From: Edolisoma coerulescens
Taxonomy: Eukaryota > Chordata > Aves > Passeriformes > Campephagidae
Direction of reading: 5' to 3'
Length of the DNA: 64,000 nucleotides
Assembly: GCA_013397115.1 (NCBI GenBank)
Contig: VWZW01006279.1
Span: 2,164,357-2,228,356 of the forward strand
How positions within the stretch are numbered: the stretch's first letter is position 1; each line of letters begins with the position of its first letter. The translations under genes and the position numbers were made by a program. The notes under the pieces are model-generated. The model did not search any database, was not told where the DNA came from, and saw only the letters and a list, made by a program, of their open reading frames with translations. Below are positions 48,861 through 61,270 of this stretch, piece by piece.

Positions 48861-51800
48861 CAACCTTTATGCACATGAATAACCTCATTATATTCAGTGC
48901 CTCTACTCATGTACCCAAAGCAGTCAAGGCTGGGTTCCTACTGCTACAAAAATAGTTTTTTTCCCCTTCTGTATTCCTCTTCCAGGATTTTGATGGAATT
49001 AAAAAGGGGGGGGGNTTCGCATTTATTTTGTGCATTGAAACCTTCACCTAGGATTTAAAGAAACTACGAGAATACTGTTGTGGCAGTTATGCTTGGCCAG
49101 GGATGGAAAGAAGTAAGAGCTTTTGTTTTGTCAGAGACTGAAAGACATACTGCTCTTTTGCCAGCCTATATCTCAGTGTGGTTTCTTGAGACTGATTAAG
49201 AGTTAGAAGAGGGGATTTTTTTTCAAGTATTCATGACTCGCTATAAAATGTGGTGTATTTCAGGCATGAGGGGGATTACCCAAAAGGTTTTTTCTTTATA
49301 TTACCTGCAAAACATGTCCCAGTTACATGCTTCTTTCAAACTGATACACATGTAAAATGCTCACGCACCAGTATCTTACAGGCTGGGAATGTCCTGTTCC
49401 CCACTGACATATTTACGTGTTCACGGGGATGTTTTGCTTGGCTCTAGCAAGAAGCCAATCTGACCCAAAGCTAGACTGGGAGCTGAAGACCTTACTTCAT
49501 CGTAAAACCAGATTTTCAAGTTTGGATTCAGATCTTCAGCCTACAGGCAGACTTGTCCCAGCTGCATTGTCATCCTGGCACCTGGTGCAACACATTGCTA
49601 CTCATCCAGAATAGCAAAAAAAGTCAGGCAGGAGGAAAAAGGCATCAGTGGATCTTGGGATTTGGAAGCTTGGATTCATTTAAGAGAGACATAAATAAAA
49701 TATTGCAGCCCTAACCAAAGCACAGGCAAAAAGAGAGAGCATCTGGGCCACTGTGAATCCCAGGTAAAACACAACCCTTAACAAAACTTGGCACTTTGCA
49801 ATGCCTCTGCAGCTGAATGAAGGTATTTTTCTGGTTTTCCCACAGCAGGGAATTCAGGAAGGCTCTGAACTCAGCCAGCAAGACTCTCTGGTCATTTTAT
49901 GCACACACCCTTACTTTACTACTTCACGGATCCCTGAAAAAAGTCATCTCCCATCTTTGGGCAAAAAGGAAACCAGGTACAAGTTTCTGAAAACAAACAG
50001 GCCCTTTAAATTTAAGTCTACAAAATTATTAGCCTTGTGTAAGAGCCAATATGTTTCATAGTTACACCTAATCTGTGACTGGGAGGGATTAACCCCAACC
50101 ACAGCCTAGCCCAAGCAGGAGAAGGACAGCCAACCTGGCTTTTGGGGAGCTCTGCTGGATGAGCAACTTTGAGCATCACTGAACTGCAAGCAATGACAGG
50201 ATGTGAAACCTTTTTGGCACACAAACTGCAGGAGAGCTTTGGTGTCTGGACAGGAGTACAAAGACCTTTACCAGTCCTGTTCCCACAGCAGGGATCACAC
50301 CACAGGCAAGTCCCATCACCAGTCCAACCTAAAGTTAAACTCCAGTCATGGCAATGATCACAAATGTGTTTTGAGACTCAAACTGAAAGGAAAAGAATAT
50401 AAAGTTGCTTATAAACGATCTGATGCAGCAGTCCCAACCTGCCAGCTGTACAGTAAGGGAGCATTTCCCAGCCCATCAGTTAAGCCCAGAAAGGGGATGC
50501 TCCTTTAGAAATTCATCATCCTTGAACAGCTGGGCTCTCTTCCTCCACCATCAACTGTTTTTCCAGGATCTGTTTAGAAAAAACTAAGTCTACCACTCCC
50601 CTTCCAGCTTGCCCATCTCTATATTTTGGTCGGTGTGGGAAAACAAGGCTGTCAGACCTGTACCTTCTCTCCTTCCCTCCCTTCTGGATAGAGTGCAAGT
50701 GTGGGTTTCAAGTCTGCTTCCCTTGGACTGACATGCTCTGCCAAGCTGCCATCAGGGACAAAATCAAGAGCACTGAAATGGCAGGAGAAAGGTGATCCCA
50801 CATGACACATGGGGGAAAGGCAACACACACCAAGGCCTCTGGAAAACAGACTCCTTCCTGTCTTTCCAGCTATGTGCACATTTATGAGGTTTGAATAAAA
50901 TTCAGCTGAAGCATGCAGGCCAACGACTGCTTGTCCAAAATTAACACAGATGCTGGACTTTTGTCCATTTAAGAGTCACCTGATCCTTCTCTTCGTTGCC
51001 TAGGTTAAGCCCTGTCAGCATCTGAAATGCTTCAAGTAGCATTAACCCTTCTGAGGGCACTGCAATGTTGGGTGAACTTTTCAAAAAACTTTCTAAAGCA
51101 TGATAAAAACACACAGATCAAGACACTCCAGTGACACCAGCACATGGATGGGTTACAGCCCTTTGACTAGTCAGGAATGGCACTTAAGAGAAGCGGAAGT
51201 GGGCAGTTAATGAGACACATGGTTTACTTGCCCATGTGCACCTATGAACATGAACATATGGATTTCTTTTTTATTTTCTTTCTTGACCCCAGAGAAAGGG
51301 CATCAGACTTGAAAGCTGCCACCTGGTTTTTGTGATTATTTCTCCATTTAGGGATTAAACAACATCCAAACCCATGTGCAGATATTTTTCAGTTGCAAAT
51401 AGGCAGCACATACAGTTGCAAAGCAAGGAGATGGGTGTGTGAAAGAATATTTCTAGTGACCCAGGGGAAAAGAAATAAAGGGATGAGTCTGGACGTGCCA
51501 AACAGCTGGTTAAACATCAGAGCTCAGTTTAAGACTGTTCTGAGGCTTGTCTACCCACAGCAGAAAAAGCACTTTCTCCTCTGCCTGCCTTTGTTTTTGC
51601 AGTTCCCCCAACACCACAGGCCGTAAGCTGCTCCACGCAGCAAGATCAAGACTTGTCTCCTCACGGGAGCAAAAAAACAGCATGTTTATGAACACTGGCT
51701 TGGAGAGAGGTTCAGGGGCCTGGTCAGACGAGTGCTCAAATGCTTTTAATGTGTTGCCACTCCTTTTTTTTTCAGCTGTTGCTGGCTACTCCCATCCCCG

Positions 51801-52379
51801 TGGGCCTGTACAAACTGCTAACCCATTGCGGTGCAACCTGCGGTGGGGTTGTTGAGCCCATCTCGGCACGGCGCCAACTCACCACTGCCTTCACCTTGGC
51901 TGGGATCCTGAGAAGAGGCTGCAATACCTCTTAATCATAAACCCTGTTGATTAAATCTATCTAGCTATTTCACTCAGCTACAAGCAGGGGCGAGGGCTGT
52001 CCTGCAAGCAGGTCTGTCCTGTAGACCAGCTGCCTGGCCATGCACATGAAGCCAAGGAAAGAACTGGGTCTTCATCTATATTTAATTTGCTGCTGGTCAT
52101 GGGATTTCCACCTGCGTGTCACCGTGGTCTGACATTGCCAAGTGTGAGGTTTTTCAGGATGACAGGAGAAGCTGAAAACTTCCACCAAGCCCTGAACAAG
52201 CCTGTTAAAACCTTCACTGAACATAGGCAGGGGTAAGGGAGGATGGACCCTGTTCCTGTGCTACCGACACCCTGCTTCACACGCTGGGAAAAGGGTATGT
52301 CAGGATCTCAAGCAAAAGTCCAGAGCTGTTTAGATAATGAAAACCAAAGCTCCCTTGAACATCTTTGTTTCTATTCTTA
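48861..52379. other. noncoding DNA, no gene seen
   Basis: No gene supported. A single N follows a run of nine G at 49006-49014. No transposon was recognised. Confidence 0.55.
49006..49015. other. poly-G run ending in an ambiguous base
   Basis: Nine G then one N at 49015. This is most likely a homopolymer sequencing ambiguity. Confidence 0.95.
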
Positions 52380-52700
52380 ACCACAATTTCATTTGCATTG
52401 ATGTTTCCTGACCAATTCTCTCCTCAAAATAATTGATGGGGAAAAGATCAAGAGATGTAATTAAAAGAGAAACAAACAGAAAACAAAGGGAAGAGGGTAA
52501 ATGGGCATGTGACTTCGGGTCAGAGAAGGAAGAGGAGCAGGTGGTGGAACTGATGAGGGAGATTTAATGAACTGCAATTGACTTCAAATAACAAAGGAGG
52601 AGGAACCTAATCCTACCGTTGGATCTGTACACATATGGACTTACCATAACAAATGGTAATCAATCTATCAGCCTTAAATTAAAGATAAGGTGGGCAGGAA
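52380..52700. promoter_or_regulatory. candidate enhancer-like block
   Basis: Contains ATGTAATTAAAAG near 52455, AACAAAGG at 52590-52597 (SOX/TCF-like), GGTAATCAATCTATCAGCC near 52655-52673 and TTAAATTAAAGATAAGG near 52674. A small inverted repeat (52641-52659) is listed separately. Inferred from composition. Confidence 0.3.
52641..52659. repeat. 7-base inverted repeat
   Basis: TTACCAT (52641-52647) and ATGGTAA (52653-52659) are perfect reverse complements around AACAA. Could be a paired factor site; chance is possible. Confidence 0.8.
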
Positions 52701-54483
52701 GGAAGGGATGGAATTTATTCTCTCCTTCCCATCCCTCCCCCCACCAAACTAAATCTGTTTGCATGTGTCCGTGTCTTTGTTGTCGGAATTAACATCTGTC
52801 ATCTCTCCATTCTCAACCAAAACAGTCACCTTCCCATGCTTCACTATGCCACTGCGGGCAGGCCCCTTTAGAAGCTTCCCCAGGAATTCAGGATCCTGGT
52901 TACCCTGATTCTGCAGTGTATTTCACTTGACACTGATCAAGGCTCAGTGGCCTCAGAAATATGCTTGTAGGACTCTGAGTGTAAACACTCACTGAGCTTT
53001 AATCAAATGCACATCACAGAGAGTCCTGTGTGACAGAAAGCAGAACCACCGGTCCTCAGACCTGCCAAGAAGAGCCTCATCTGCAATACAAGCATTCTTC
53101 CTCTTCTGTATCATTTTGACCCTCACTTTCTCATTCTAGAACAAGCTGCAGAAATATTCTGGGGTTTATATGTCATCTCCTTGTTTCAAGCTGAAGGTAA
53201 GTTCACTAGGTTTTCTAAATATATACCCAGGTTTTATGAATCCTCATTAAGTTTTCTAGGATAAAGTTTCTATTTTAAGGTCTGGCTCATCCAAAGAGAG
53301 CTGCACAGTTGGACACCCCTTTCCCACACATTCAGGTAAGCATGCCTGTGTACATGGTTTTCTTTGCAGGGTTTGCCCTGCGTTTGGCCTGGCAGGAAGT
53401 TTCTCCCAAATAAAATGCTTCTAACCTGGTGTCTCCATGGTCAGCAACTAGTATGTATTTCTCCTTGAGTCATAGGCAGCAAGTGCACGAACAATTCATA
53501 AAGATCACCATTGATACATGTTTAAAAGAGTGAAAGTTTGTTATTCACAGGGTAATATCAGGAGTTAGGAAATACAGTTTTCCGTTTTTGCCATCACCTT
53601 ACTAACTTATTTCCCAGCATGTTTCATGCTTCAGTGTATTCCAGTTATTCCAGAAGGACACTGCCAGTTGAGCTGAGAGGTGGCAGAGAGGAGGTGCTCA
53701 GACATGCAGAGTGGGACTTATATGGAGCTGCAGTGTGGGACAAGGGCTGGGTGCCTGCGAGAGTCTGGAGCTGGCAGAGGGAATGTGTGGAACACTTCAT
53801 TTCCAGAGGCATTTCCACCACAGCTACTATTTGAACAAAGCATTTGTCAATTCAAATAATTCAATCAGATCTCCCAAGGAAAGGACAGGGCAGGCACAGA
53901 TGGATAAGGACATGATGTTAAGCCCTGACACATCAAATCAGGAAAGGGGGAAGAGGCAAGAAAACAGAAATTTGTGAAATAGTCACCAGAGTTAAATTCT
54001 TCTCCCTATTTACAGCTCTGCAGGAAGGACACAAACCAAGCACCACTTTAACTGTAATCTTTCCCATTTCCCTGCTGGCTCAGGTCCTCTTAACCTGCGC
54101 ATTGATGCCTGATGTGCCAGCTTCATAGCAGCTGAGGAGCCCCCACCAGAAGCGCCACTGGGGTTGCCCAAGCAGAGAGGAGCATCCCTCACCCACTGCA
54201 TGCCAGCAAGCATTCAGCCCTCTCCTAGCCTGAGCAGGTCCCCCATGCTGAGCTATTCCTACCTGGCCGTCAGGAGAGGGACTTGGCCTGTTGGGTGGGA
54301 GTCACAGGAATTTGGGATACTGCAGGCACACACCACGGAAGCACAGTCATACACTCAGCAAGTGCTAAACCACAACACTGTTGTATCTGGATGATCTAGC
54401 TTTTGCAGGGTTGTCCGTCATTGTTTTTGTTGTCTCAGACTTGGGGACAGGGAATACCAGTGGCAGAGAGCACTTGCTGCCTT
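52701..54483. other. noncoding DNA, no gene seen
   Basis: No gene supported and no repeat recognised until the CR1 fragment that follows. Confidence 0.6.
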
Positions 54484-54632
54484 CACAGAATCACAGAATA
54501 AGCTGAGTTGGAAGGGAGCCACAAGGATCATTGAGCTGAACTCCCAGCCCTACACAGCACCATCCCCAAGAGTCACACCCTGTGCCCAAGAGTATTGTCC
54601 AAATGCTTCTTTAACTCTATCAGGCATCTTGT
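54484..54632 (-). mobile_element. CR1 LINE 3'-end fragment
   Basis: Starts with CACAGAATCACAGAATA (terminal repeats in reverse), then GAGTTGGAAGGGAGCCACAA, GTCACACCCTGTGCCC and TTGTCCAAATGCTTCTTTAA. The wording differs from the other CR1 copies here, so it probably belongs to another subfamily. It breaks off near 54632, just before the LTR piece. Confidence 0.75.
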
Positions 54633-54649
54633 CTTTGTGTCAGGAATAA

Positions 54650-54946
54650 CCTGAGTGTGTTGCTGCCAAGCAGCAGGATCATCTGCCATCTTGTTTTTGT
54701 TTTGGCGGCCGCGCGAGACCGAGTCGAACACCTTTTATATGTAAACCACCTTCTCTTTTTGTGTACTTCTGTTGCTAATATTGTTGCTGTTGCTGTGTGT
54801 TTCCTTATTACATTGCTGTTTGCTTTCAGTAAATTGTTACCTCAAACCATAGTCTGCCTTTGTCCCTCTCTCACTGGAGGGAGGCAGGAGGAAGGGGGAG
54901 TGACTTAGTTGGGGTTTAATTCCCAGCTGTTTTTTTAAACCACCAC
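54650..54946 (+). mobile_element. LTR fragment of an endogenous retrovirus-like element
   Basis: The segment has ATCTGCCATCTTG, a CpG-rich word (GCGGCCGCGCGAGACCGAGT at 54705-54724), a TATA-like TTATATG (54735-54741), a T-rich stretch and a degenerate polyadenylation signal AGTAAA (54828-54833). It ends in GGGGTTTAATTCCCAGCTG with a GTTT...AAACCACCACC-type terminus. From memory this resembles LTRs common in songbirds. The start is uncertain, and no internal proviral sequence was seen, so it is a solo or partial LTR. Confidence 0.6.
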
Positions 54947-56632
54947 CCATGTCCTGAATGACATTGCACCTGGAGCGTGGATTTGCACTGCATGGGTGTG
55001 TTCACTGGTCTTCAGGTACCATGTGGGCTGATGGAGAGCTGATATGGCACATTCCATAACACCCTCCAGCAGAGCATGATGAGAGCTGCCTGCCCCACGC
55101 TGCAGCCCACTCATTTTGCTTCTACCAAAGGGGACGGGTCCCCTCAGCCCACTGAAATGTGACCACAGAGCGTCCCAAGAAGTATCACTTATCACCACTG
55201 GCTCTCAAGAAGACAGACGTTTTCCAACAAGAGCACAGCACAGCATCGCTCCCCTGCTCCCACAGGAACAAACGCCAGGGTTCCTGGAGGAGCCATCAGA
55301 CGCATCTCCCCATGCACACATTAGTAAGTCACCACCTCACCACCCTCTGCTTTCTTCTGTTGGCGACCACAATTTTTCTCAGACATTTTGCTAAAGGGCT
55401 TCTTCTTTTGCTTATTGTTCAACGGGAGCCTGAAGCAAAGTGTGTCAATGGCAAAGGAGGAGGGAAGAGGTTGAAGTGAAGCTTGGTGGTGCACAATTCC
55501 CCTCTCAGTCTGGCAGTTTGGGGATCTCTCTCGTCCTCTTTTTACCTACGAAAACCTGGCTGCTCGCCACAGCATAATATAGCAACAGGGGAAAGAGAGG
55601 AAGAAGACTTAACTTTTATTTATTTTAGTGCGATCATTAGGATTATGTCAGGGGGAAAAAGCATTAATACATAATCTTTTCCCTGTGCTATACAACACTG
55701 GCTGCTTTTAATTTAGAATTAAATTGAAACACTCACTCAGAACAGCTTTGAACAGCAGCCAAGGCCTTCTCTTGTATTGTGTGAGCAGCTGGGTAGCCTT
55801 TCCACTCTCTTTTTTTGGTCCACGGTGCCCTTTTTTGAGATCTGTGCTGAGGGTTGGTCACTGAAGATATTTGTCACCCTTCCTCAAGTGCCAAGGGTCC
55901 CCCTGGCTTGGAGCTGGCCCACCAGCCACAGGCAGAGGCCCAAAGCATGGGAGTGAAGCCCCCAGGAGACCGAACTTCAGCAAATAAAGCTGCACAGCTA
56001 CAAGTATTTCACAAATTAAAGCAAGAAGGGACATATCAAAAAGCACAACAAAAAGCATATTTTTAAAAAACGGTGAGTAGCAGCGATTTATGTTTTTTTC
56101 TCAACAGCACACATTGTTTTGTATGCTTTGTCACACACGATGGGGCAAGTTCACACAAGGAGGTTTGGAGGTATAAACAGGACAGACAAGGCTGGGTGGG
56201 GTAAAGCCAAATTTAGTTAAGTGAACTGGTCATCCTGTTTTGTTCATACAATAAGCCTGCTCCAGACGGTTCTCACCAAGCTGATGAGAAATGTGCCCTG
56301 GTTCATTCCCTGTTCATTTTAATCTATATAAATACTAGGTTTTGTCAGGCTAAAGAATCCAGTGCAGACTCAAGCGCTTTCCTTAATCATTGGTATTCAC
56401 AGAAAGAAAGAGTAAGTTTAAAGGCGGGGGGAAAGAGATTGCCACCCTTTCAGTGCTGCTATGAAGGGAGCTCTGCTTATCACAACAGGTGCAAAGGCCA
56501 CTCACAAAACCAGAAGCAGTTCAACACTGAAAGGCTAAGAAATTACTTATTCTCTTTGTCAGCTGCTCATACAAGCAGGGTAAAGGCTACTTGGAAGGAA
56601 AGAGAGAGGGTAAAAAGAAGGGTTAATGTTTG

Positions 56633-56680
56633 TGAAAGAAAGAAAGAAAGAGAGAGAGAAAGGAAGGAAGAAAGAAAAAA
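56633..56680. repeat. (GAAA)n/(GA)n purine tract
   Basis: Interrupted GAAA units, then GA and GGAA units. Simple repeat. Confidence 0.9.
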
Positions 56681-58224
56681 ATATAAAGTACATGAGCCAG
56701 AGGTTCGCAAGAGACTCTGGAAGGTATATTGACCTTAAAACATATAGATTAAAAAAAAAAGCAGAAACAAAACTACATCCCCTGACAGAACAGGAATGAG
56801 CAGCACCAGCAGGCTGGGGACTGGGGGAAATTTTAACAGTCTACCACTCCAGTTGAATGGTGAGGGGAACAATGCCGGCTGAAAGCACAGCATTCCTGCC
56901 CTTGCGCCCCCGCAGAAAGGGGCTGTACAGGTCTTTCTGATGGCTCTCTCTAATTACACGTTCTTGTGTATGGCAATTCATGGCCAGTTCTGAGAACGTC
57001 CTCATTCCTTGTCAGAAGGGTGATTTGTATACCACACCTAGAGAGTCAACATATTGGGGAAAAAAGTTATGTTAAAAAAAAAGAAAGCAAGCTCCTCTGA
57101 TGAGGAGCCCACAGTTTTCAGGGTTACTGTTATCCCTTGGGTTCTTAAATGGGTTTTATTTCTTTCACCCTTTCCCTTTCAAAATAAGGCATCAGACACA
57201 AAGGAAACTGGAATTTCATTTCGTAACACCCCTCCATTAATCCCTAGATCTCTCTCAAGTACTGCATCTATTTCATCCTCTCTTCCTGGAGCTCACAGAG
57301 GTTGTTTAACACCTGGTGCATCTTATTTTCCAAGAACGATGGTTGTGTTTTTTTTAACCTGGCCTGGGATGATGTGCCACAACTGTTAGATGCTGTGTTT
57401 TCCCAGAACCAGATGGTCAAACCTTCCTCTTTTAAGACAGCTGACTCAAAACCGTAAAAGAAAACACCGAAAATGAAAACAATCATCAACAACAACATCA
57501 AAAAACACCCTGTGGCGGGGAATTAAATATTTCAATGTTGGCACTGTGAGACAGGAAGAAACTCAGAGGAAAGAGTGTTTGATTTCCAAACCCTGAACGT
57601 TAAGCTTGCAAAGAAGGGAGCTTGCTCATCAGGAAGTTTCCACCAGTGGAAGGTAACAGGAGGAATTCCCTAGCTTAAATATGACAGATGTTCATACCTC
57701 TGCTACCCAGAAGCAGTAAAAACCCCCTGTGGCTATTCTGACTGCCCTGCTAAATGAATGGCGAGTTAAGAGTACTAATAAAGCACAGTGATGCGAGCTG
57801 CCACTGCCTGCACCTGCAGATTCTCTGGTAGCCACTTCTGGCTTCACAATTTACAGCCGAACGCAAAGCACTTCATTTTAGCACCATGAATAGTCTCTTG
57901 CCCTCCTCGTGGTTCTCCTCTCTTTCCTAGGCCTCTTCCATTCACAACTAGTCCTGATTTAATTGGTCTGCTTTGCTCTAAGCCACTGAGGGGGCATTGC
58001 TGGCACACACTGCACCTTTTGCACAACCAAACTTGCCTATGGCAGGTTTGAGGCAGTGCAGGGTTTCTGTTCATAAAGCTGCTCCAGCCTAACTCAGCTG
58101 AGAAAATCTACACTGAAGGTTAAATCAGTCCAACACCAGGTTTCAGGCAATCCTGTTTATGTACAGCCAACAGGTTTGTTCTGGTTTAATAGAACCAGCT
58201 CCTCCCCTCCTTGACTGGGGATTT

Positions 58225-58245
58225 AAAAAAAAAAAAAAAAAAAAA
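58225..58245. repeat. poly-A run (about 21 A)
   Basis: A long A run; a second run of 13 A is at 58281-58293. Neither follows a recognisable retrotransposed copy. Confidence 0.85.
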
Positions 58246-58397
58246 TCAACGTACATTTTCACACTGCTGTAACTAAAATGAAAAAAAAAAAAATTTAAGA
58301 AAACATCCACATCAGGTTATGGGCAGAAACAAACAAGATGACAAGATGCCACAAAACAGCTTATGAAATTCCTACACAAAGGTGTAAATGTAGAGCA

Positions 58398-58800
58398 CAT
58401 AGAATCATAGAATTTTAAGGAATTGGAAAGGACCTTAAAGAGCATCTAGTCCCAACCCCCCAGCCATGGACAGGGACACTTCCACTAGACCAGGATGCTT
58501 AAGGTCTTATCCAATCTGGCTTTGAACACTGCCAGGGTTGGGGCATCCACAAACTCTCTGGGCAACCTGTTCCAGTGTCTCACCATCCTCATAGTAAAGA
58601 ATTTCTTTCTAATCTCTAACATAAATTTCCCCTATTTCAATTTGTACCCATTAGTCCTTGTCCTATCACTACATTTCCTAATGAAGAGTCCCTCTCTGGC
58701 TTCCCTGTTTGTGCCTTCAGATACTGGAAGGTTGTCTCCACAAAACCTTCTCTTCTCCAGACTGCATAGCCCCCACATTCTCAGCCTGTCTTTTTAGGGT
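58398..58800 (-). mobile_element. CR1 LINE 3' fragment, about 400 bases
   Basis: In reverse orientation it shows CATAGAATCATAGAATTTT, GGAAAGGACCTTAAAG, CCAACCCCCCAGCCATGG, then GGGCAACCTGTTCCAGTGTC, AGTAAAGAATTTCTTTC and CTTCTCTTCTCCAGACTGCA, in the order of an avian CR1 3' region. Similarity stops near 58800. A 100-codon plus-strand frame lies inside and is only the antisense of the repeat. Confidence 0.9.
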
Positions 58801-59209
58801 AGTGGCTGGCATGCAGGCTCTCATCCTGGTAGACATGAGGTAGCTTTTCCTTCTTCCACTGTCTCTCACCTCGCTAGAGGAGAACAGACACACAAACTGC
58901 CTAAGGACCCTGAAAAAACAATCAATTTCTTGTTAACCATCATAAGAAATAGAGAGCCATGCAAAAATAAGAGATGCCTGTATGTTTTTCACTGACTACT
59001 TTTCCTTAACTTTACTACTAATATTCTGTAAGAAGTATATGATATTGACATGAAAAGACTTTGTGAACATTTCAAGAAAGACAGAAAGCCCTTTTCAAAC
59101 ATTACAAGGACAGGAGGGGCTTCAGCCTTTTTCAGAATTTCTCATGCAATTCTCTACAATTCTTAAAAATGGTAAAGTCACAGTTAAAGAATATGCGCTC
59201 TGTAAAATG
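58801..59209. other. noncoding spacer between two CR1 fragments
   Basis: No gene and no repeat recognised. Confidence 0.6.
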
Positions 59210-59390
59210 ATAGAATCATTTAGGTTGGAAAAGACTTCTAAGATCAAATCCAGCCATTAACGCAGAACTTCCAAGTCCACCATTAAACCACGTCCTTAAG
59301 AACCACATCAACATGTCTTTTACATTTCTCCAGGGATGGTGACTCCACTACATCTCTGGGCAGCCTGTTCTTCCACTCCTGTGTCTGTAC
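59210..59390 (-). mobile_element. CR1 LINE 3'-end fragment
   Basis: Begins with ATAGAATCATTTAGGTTGG and GAAAAGACTTCTAAGATCA, then CTCCAGGGATGGTGACTCCA and TCTGGGCAGCCTGTTC. The order matches the 3' end of CR1 in reverse. The wording differs from the copy at 58398, indicating a second insertion of another subfamily, in the same orientation. Confidence 0.85.
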
Positions 59391-60229
59391 TATTGAAAAC
59401 TTAATTTAAACGTAGGACTACATTTAACAGAAAAGATCACTTACAAGGCTGTTTATACTTGAGCTAAAATCAGGTTTCAAACTAAGTTAAACTGCAAAGA
59501 TTAAATGCACAGCCGAGGCCTCAGTGCCTTATGGCACTAAGTTGTAGGAGACTTTCCAGTCACATCAAAGAGTTTTCCGTAAGGCTGTTAAGACTCACTG
59601 CTGCTCACAGTTATAGGGCACTACAGGTAGAAAACCTGAGTTCTGCACCTCCTTCTGCAAGTAAGCATTCACAGATGGTCACAGCAGAAATAATTTCATA
59701 CCTTCATGAAGTATCTCAAGATGCATTGTCATTTAAAAACAAGTCCTCCAGCGCACGTCACATAAATAATGCAACACAAAAAGTTTAGTAGACCATGCTG
59801 CTGAATATGTAATGTCTGCTCTGGACTGGGGATGTTCTTGATGTTGGCAAATTCCCCTGGACAACAGGACTATAAGATTCTTGCCACCTCTAGACACTGA
59901 CACAATGTAGATGTTTAATGCCACGTGCCTGGTACACACAGCACTTATTCATAAATGTCCCACTTGCTGAAAAATATTTTCTGTGCTAATTCACAAGGAC
60001 GGCTGTTAATCCGCCATCCCTTACAAACCTCAGCAAAATCCACTTAGCTTCGAGTCAGGCATACTTCAGAAAGTATTTGTCCTCTCTGCACTGGGATTGA
60101 GAGAGACATACAAGGGAAGGGGTGACAGAAATACTGGAAGTCTAGCAGGGCTTGGGTAAAACCTCAGAAATCCTGTGAGGACGTGAAAGAAGCCACAAGC
60201 CCTGCGCTAAGGAGAGCGACTGGTAATTA
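59391..60229. other. noncoding DNA, no gene seen
   Basis: Nothing recognisable. Confidence 0.6.
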
Positions 60230-60480
60230 AAACCTTGATACAGCAAGTCATTTGAGTTTATTTAAATAGGTACTTAAAGATAAACGCAAAGCATTTTGCT
60301 CAAACATTTTGAGGAATATGATCCTTAAGGAAGATTAACAAGTCTTTAATAACACTTGTGTTATGAAATGTCATTATAATCAAGCAGTAAATCAATAGTA
60401 CAGTAGCACATGCTGCGGATCACAAGGGCTGTTTTGCGGAACAAAAGAAAGGGCAACCTCCTCATCTTCTGTGACAGTGA
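60230..60480. promoter_or_regulatory. candidate enhancer-like block
   Basis: AT-rich, non-repetitive sequence with GAGTTTATTTAAATAGG near 60254, AAGATTAACAAGTC near 60331, TTATAATCAAGCAGTAAATC near 60374 and a 16-base near-palindrome (60349-60364). Inferred from composition. Confidence 0.28.
60349..60364. repeat. 16-base near-palindrome
   Basis: ATAACAC and GTGTTAT are perfect inverted arms around TT, with the E-box-like CACTTG at the centre. Confidence 0.85.
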
Positions 60481-61109
60481 TACATGTTATATATACCTAC
60501 ACCTTTCAAACAGTGACATTTTTGGTACCTCTAGTCACCCATGAGGCCATCTGTCTACATGGGAAGAGGTAGCAATTTTTTGCTTTGAATTACACAACCC
60601 TCCAAGCAGGTTAAATGCAGGACCCATCTCTGCCAAAGGCTGCCTACACCAGTGCACTCACTCTCCTGCTTCACATTACAGCTCCCCTGGCCTCCTCCCC
60701 GTGCAGCAGCAGTGGTCAGACCTGGCTCAAGGCTGTTTGGAGTGCTCAGGGGGCAGATGAGTCACAGACACTCCCCCAGCTCAGGGCTGCAAGGGGCCAG
60801 CTGTGCCCATGTCAAAGAGCCAGAAGGAGGATGCCCAGCCAGGGCCAGTGGAGGGGGGTGAGGGCAGAAATACAGGAGCAGAGATTTAGCCTAAACTGGA
60901 GCTGTCAGAGCTACATCCTAGTGAGTGAGATAATACACGCATTTCCCCTGCCTGGCCCAGACTGAATTAGCACATCTGGGGCCCACATTTACTGCTGCTT
61001 TGGAGCCCCTCTGCCATTAACACTAAAAACACATCCTGGAGGACATCAGAGCTTGAGATGAAGGAGGTGAGAGGGGAAATAAGACACCTTGCCTCCCCCT
61101 TCACCTTGT
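60481..61109. other. noncoding DNA, no gene seen
   Basis: A GC-richer segment with a 116-codon plus frame (60615-60965) that has no recognisable product. Confidence 0.55.
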
Positions 61110-61270
61110 TCCTCCCTCCTCCCACATGGCTCCGAAACACTTTGCAACTTGAATGCTGTCAATCTCCGTATGGGAGAGATGTATTTATAGAAACCCCATT
61201 GCTGTGGCTCAACGCTTTTATGGGACCAGATGTCAGAGGACATGAAGTTGATAAAATAAAGCACAGTCCA
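61110..61270. promoter_or_regulatory. possible conserved noncoding segment
   Basis: Non-repetitive, with GAATGCTGTCAATCTCCG near 61151, GATGTATTTATAGAAACC near 61178 and GTTGATAAAATAAAGCAC near 61248. A weak candidate, based only on composition. Confidence 0.18.

Larger units (their letters stand above)
54947..58397. other. noncoding DNA, no gene seen
   Basis: No gene supported. A GA-rich tract (56633-56680) and poly-A runs are listed separately. The short stretch 55670-55735 is enhancer-like (GCATTAATACATAATC and TTTAATTTAGAATTAAATTG) but too small to call. Confidence 0.55.

Noticed and set aside
58495..58797. 100-codon plus-strand frame
   Set aside because: It lies entirely in the antisense of a CR1 fragment.
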